A stretch of 64,000 bases of DNA from NCBI GenBank assembly GCA_022821985.1, contig JAJECP010000024.1, positions 62,001 to 126,000 on the forward strand. Reading direction: 5' to 3'. The notes below the pieces were generated by a model. It was not told where the DNA came from, did no database searches, and saw only the letters and a list, made by a program, of their open reading frames with translations. Shown here piece after piece: positions 60,830 through 64,000 of this stretch. Each line of letters begins with the position of its first letter. Position 1 is the stretch's first letter. The DNA is from Acidimicrobiia bacterium (lineage in GTDB: Bacteria > Actinomycetota > Acidimicrobiia > Acidimicrobiales > Poriferisodalaceae). The translations under genes and the position numbers were made by a program.

Positions 60830-61258
60830 ATGCGACGTTCGCTGAACATCACGCCTGTGCCCGGAGCTGCAGCGGCCGAGGCGCTGCCGCGCATCGTGGC
60901 TTTCGTCGAGGAGATGGCCGAGTTGGACGACTGGGCACCCGATCTCGTCCTGAGGTCCAATCTCATCCTCGAAGAACTCATCCTGAACACACTCACGCAC
61001 GGGCGCACCACCGGGCTCAGCGACATAGAGATCACACTGGAGAGCGGCGAGAACTCGGTGGCGATCACCCTCGTCGACGACGGCGCTGCGTTCGATCCCC
61101 TGAACGACGAGCTGCCTGCCAACACCGACCTGCCGCTGCAAGAACGATCGATCGGCGGCTTGGGACTGCATCTCGTGCGCTCGATGGCCGAGGACCTCGC
61201 ATACAGACACGCCGACGGCAAGAACCACCTGACGCTGGTCGCGCGGTCCGGCGTCTGA
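60830..61258 (+). CDS. RsbW/SpoIIAB-like serine kinase, anti-sigma type
   Basis: A 142-residue GHKL ATPase. The N box is NLILEELILNTLTHG, the G1 box is LVDDGAAFDPL, and GGLGLHLVRSMAEDLAYRH is the G2 region. It would phosphorylate the STAS protein and hold the output partner. No sigma factor gene lies in the visible operon, so the target is elsewhere or is not a sigma factor. Confidence 0.92.
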   Translation: MRRSLNITPVPGAAAAEALPRIVAFVEEMAELDDWAPDLVLRSNLILEELILNTLTHGRTTGLSDIEITLESGENSVAITLVDDGAAFDPLNDELPANTDLPLQERSIGGLGLHLVRSMAEDLAYRHADGKNHLTLVARSGV

Positions 61259-61268
61259 CAGCACGCCG

Positions 61269-62591
61269 ATGCGCCTGCGCCTGTCATCGCAGTGGCGTGC
61301 AGGCGTCGCGGCAGCAGCGTTCGCTCTAGGCGCACCGGCGCTGCTTGGCGCCTGCAGCGGCCAAGCCGACGACTCCGGCGACGACGGTCCCGCCGGCACG
61401 ATCGCGGCGCCCGCCCGCCCCACCGTTCCCGACGTTGTCAGCGACGAGACCGGCGTCTACCCGGACCGGGTGGTGTTCGGGCAATCGGCTGCACTGAGCG
61501 GCCCCAATGCGGAACTCGGCGTCGGCATGCGCTTGGGGATTCTCGCTGCGTTCGAGGAGGCAAACCGGACTGGAGGCGTGAACGGCAGGCGACTCGAGCT
61601 GAGGTCGCTCGACGACAGGTACGAACCCGAGCCGGCCATAGCCAACACGGCAGCATTCATCGACAGCAACGAGGTGTTCGCGCTCATCGGCGCCGTAGGA
61701 ACGCCGACATCGCGTTCAGCGGCGCCCGTCGCGGCCTCCGCAGGCATTCCCTACGTGGCGCCGTTCACCGGGGCCGGGTTCCTGCGGAATGACGACTGGA
61801 CCAACATCGTAAACGTACGCGCCTCGTACGCGCAGGAGACCGAAGAGATGGTCGCGCGCCTCACCGGCGACTTGGGCATCGAGCGCATCGCTGTGCTCTT
61901 CCAGGACGACTCGTTCGGCCGCGCCGGCTATTTCGGCGCCTTGGCTGCACTCGAGCGGCGCGGCATGGCACCGGTGGCGATCGGCTTTTACCCGCGCAAC
62001 ACGACGGCCATCAAGACGGCGCTGCTGGACCTCAAAGCGGGCGACCCCGAGGCCGTGATCATGGTCGGCGCATATGAGCCCGTCGGCACCTTGATCTCGT
62101 GGTCACGCAACACCGGCTTCGACCCGGTCTTCATCACGCTGTCATTCGTCGGGGCGAATGCGCTAGCGAGCCAACTCGGTGCCATCGGCGAGGGCGTGCT
62201 CGTGACCCAAGTCGTGCCCTTCCCGTTCGACGACACCACGCCCGTCGTCGCGAACTACCACGCTGCCTTGAATCACCTCGCGTCCCGACACGGCGACTTG
62301 GAGCATGTCGATCCCGAGCCTGCCCCCGGCTTCGTGTCGCTCGAGGGCTACCTAGCCGGCAGGCTCGCCATCGCGGGCCTGGAACAGTGCGGCAGTTCCG
62401 TGACGCGCCAGTGCTTCTTGAACGCCATCTTGGGGGCCGACGAAGTCGACATCGACGGCTTCATGCTGAAGTTCGGCGACGGCGAGCGCATCACCGACGA
62501 CAACCAAGGCTCTGACGCAGTCTTCGTCACCCAGATCGGACCCGACGGCACCTACCTTTCGCTTGACAGGCTCACGGACACCGGCCGATGA
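61269..62591 (+). CDS. Periplasmic ligand-binding lipoprotein (branched-chain amino-acid type)
   Basis: A 440-residue Peripla_BP_6 protein. The signal ends with ALLGACSGQ, a lipobox with Cys near residue 30. The ligand lobes open with VVFGQSAALSGPNAELGVGMRLGI and include FIDSNEVFALIGAVGTP and ASYAQETEEMVARL. No permease or ATPase genes follow; instead its stop overlaps the sensor gene (ATGA), so it probably presents ligand to the sensor rather than to a transporter. Confidence 0.9.
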   Translation: MRLRLSSQWRAGVAAAAFALGAPALLGACSGQADDSGDDGPAGTIAAPARPTVPDVVSDETGVYPDRVVFGQSAALSGPNAELGVGMRLGILAAFEEANRTGGVNGRRLELRSLDDRYEPEPAIANTAAFIDSNEVFALIGAVGTPTSRSAAPVAASAGIPYVAPFTGAGFLRNDDWTNIVNVRASYAQETEEMVARLTGDLGIERIAVLFQDDSFGRAGYFGALAALERRGMAPVAIGFYPRNTTAIKTALLDLKAGDPEAVIMVGAYEPVGTLISWSRNTGFDPVFITLSFVGANALASQLGAIGEGVLVTQVVPFPFDDTTPVVANYHAALNHLASRHGDLEHVDPEPAPGFVSLEGYLAGRLAIAGLEQCGSSVTRQCFLNAILGADEVDIDGFMLKFGDGERITDDNQGSDAVFVTQIGPDGTYLSLDRLTDTGR

Positions 62592-64000
62592 CCCCCGCAG
62601 CGCCAACTGATGAGGCTCCTCCAAGCGGAGAGGCTGCCAGCGCCACTCATGCGCCTGGGCACCGCAAGCCGGCGATGCACCTGCGAATCTCGACTCAGAT
62701 GTATGCAGGCATTGCCGTGCCGCTGCTGTTGACGCTGGCAGCGAGCCTGATTGCATGGATCTCGTTCGCCCGCATCGGCGAAGCGGAGCAGCAGGTCACC
62801 CAAGGTGCCATTCCCGAACTCGACGCCGCGCTGGGCGTCGCGGAGGCCAGCAACCGGCTGGTCGCCGCCGGGCTTCGCTTGACGGCCTCAACGCCTGACG
62901 ACTACGAGAACATCGTCGCGGAGATTGCCGCTGCTCGCAGCGAGTTCGAGGCACCGCTCGAACTGCTGTGGAACCGCGGCACAGGCTCTATGTGGCTGGG
63001 TCAGATGCGCAGCGATGCCGCCCAGCTCAATGCCAACATCGCCGCAATCGAGGCCGAGATGCCCGAACTCTTCGCCCTGCGGCAGCAGGCACAGATGCTG
63101 CGCGAGCAGTCGGACGCCGCCGTTGGGGACTTGGTGAGCCTGATCGTTCCCGCGCTCGACGACCAGCTCTTCTTCCTGATCCAAGGGCGACGGCACCTGT
63201 GGACACCGCCGGCACCGGCATCCATCCACAGGTCGGATTCCGAGGTGCTGACGTACCGACGCTGGTCGGCACTGAGAGGCGACGTGTCGCAAGCCGACGC
63301 CTTGCTGGCGGGCGCCTTCAGCTCGTCGGCATCGGCGCTGGTCGAGCCGCTCCGGGAGAGCTTCGAATCGACCCGGGACCGTATCGAGATCAATCTGGCG
63401 GCTCTGGACAACGCCACCGCCGACGATCTGAGACCGATGGCGATCCGGCTGGTCGCGCTGGGCCTCGACGATGGCGGCGTCTTCGACGTGATGTTCCGCA
63501 GTCTGCAGATCGAGGAGAACCAGCGCGGTCTGCTGGCCCAGAACCAGGAGCTGGGCATCGGACTGGTGGACGAGATCGAATCGCTTGTCGGCACGGTGCA
63601 GACCAGCGTGGACTCGGCGACCGCGGCATCGGCGCAGGCCGTCAGCACGGGACGTGTGCTGCTGATCGTCATCAGCATCGTCGGCATCGTGGGCGTGCTG
63701 GCGTTCAGCTGGCTGTTCGTCGGACGGCGGATCCTGCGTCGTGTCGGCCTGTTGTCAAGCCGTATGCGGGCGCTTGCCGGCGGCGACCTGGAATCGCCGG
63801 TCGACGCCAGCGGTCGTGACGAGGTAGCCGAGATGGCCGACGCGCTGGAGCACTTCCGCAAGGCCGCGCTCGAAGTGCAGCGGCTCAATCTGGTCGAAGA
63901 GCTCGCCGGTCAGCTCAGCGAGCGCAACGAGCAGCTATCCCAGACGCTCGCCGACCTGGACCGTGCGCAAGACCAGATCGTGGCAAACGAGAAGCTGGCG
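62588..64000 (+). CDS. HAMP-domain membrane sensor, probably histidine kinase, 3' end outside window
   Basis: The frame is open for 471 codons to the window edge. Membrane helices lie near residues 39-60 and 356-379, enclosing an external region of about 295 residues that is mostly helical. A HAMP domain follows (RRVGLLSSRMRALAGGDLESPV), and then a coiled coil (ELAGQLSERNEQLSQTLADL) ending ANEKLA, where histidine kinases usually continue into their phospho-acceptor helix. The layout recalls TorS, which reads a periplasmic binding protein. The kinase domain itself is not visible. Confidence 0.85.
   Translation, partial: MTPAAPTDEAPPSGEAASATHAPGHRKPAMHLRISTQMYAGIAVPLLLTLAASLIAWISFARIGEAEQQVTQGAIPELDAALGVAEASNRLVAAGLRLTASTPDDYENIVAEIAAARSEFEAPLELLWNRGTGSMWLGQMRSDAAQLNANIAAIEAEMPELFALRQQAQMLREQSDAAVGDLVSLIVPALDDQLFFLIQGRRHLWTPPAPASIHRSDSEVLTYRRWSALRGDVSQADALLAGAFSSSASALVEPLRESFESTRDRIEINLAALDNATADDLRPMAIRLVALGLDDGGVFDVMFRSLQIEENQRGLLAQNQELGIGLVDEIESLVGTVQTSVDSATAASAQAVSTGRVLLIVISIVGIVGVLAFSWLFVGRRILRRVGLLSSRMRALAGGDLESPVDASGRDEVAEMADALEHFRKAALEVQRLNLVEELAGQLSERNEQLSQTLADLDRAQDQIVANEKLA

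Overview
This is a gene-dense, high-GC window. Genes are packed with ATGA or GTGA stop/start overlaps, GTG and TTG starts are common, and no stretch longer than about 300 bases lacks a gene. The content suggests a free-living actinomycete, most likely of the Acidimicrobiia type. The supporting features are a luciferase-like oxidoreductase of the F420 kind, a two-subunit PHA synthase, an AtsD-like sulfatase, a CWB2/RCC1-type secreted protein, an actinobacterial glycolytic gene order and many acyl-CoA and Rieske enzymes. Lineage is inferred from gene content only; there is no rRNA.

Layout. 0-1.2 kb: end of an unknown gene plus a DinB/MDMPI-fold protein. 1.3-10.2 kb: an arylsulfatase coupled to an M28-like protein, facing an oligopeptide-type ABC transporter operon whose second permease is fused to an ATPase. 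10.4-11.6 kb: a peroxiredoxin-like gene that is split in a standard translation but reads through an in-frame UGA at a UxxC motif followed by a SECIS-like hairpin, so it is probably a selenoprotein. 11.6-13.5 kb: an enolase-superfamily enzyme and uridine phosphorylase. 13.6-24.8 kb: a zinc-limitation island with mogA, a FecCD-type metal or metallophore importer, a ferredoxin-like protein, a Fur-family regulator (probably Zur), a RibA paralogue operon, and a COG0523 GTPase with a WD40 protein. Four intergenic copies of one 21-bp Fur/Zur-like operator tie the island together.

25-37 kb is catabolic. A Rieske oxygenase, a NicX/M29-like enzyme and a three-subunit molybdenum hydroxylase lie on the plus strand. 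Two acyl-CoA dehydrogenases, a second Rieske oxygenase and a glutamine-synthetase-like ligase lie on the minus strand. The enzyme set fits oxidative breakdown of an aromatic or N-heteroaromatic compound, but the substrate cannot be read from sequence. 37-42.4 kb: PhyH-like dioxygenase, tRNA-Leu, luciferase-like oxidoreductase, D-aminoacylase-like amidohydrolase, secG and a thioredoxin-fusion protein. 42.5-49.6 kb: a polyhydroxyalkanoate and lipid region (patatin, PhaC, PhaE-like, MarR, alpha/beta hydrolase, acyl-CoA ligase, XRE regulator, phasin-like). 49.7-52.9 kb: a toxin-antitoxin-like pair, a secreted zincin and a CWB2/RCC1 protein.

53.2-59.1 kb: tpiA, pgk, gap, rapZ and uvrC in the usual actinobacterial order, but without yvcK and whiA between rapZ and gap and without secG after tpiA. 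A 24-codon ORF that copies the start of TpiA sits just before tpiA. 59.3-64 kb: a signalling operon of STAS protein, response regulator/PP2C phosphatase, RsbW-like kinase, periplasmic binding lipoprotein and a HAMP sensor protein cut by the window edge.
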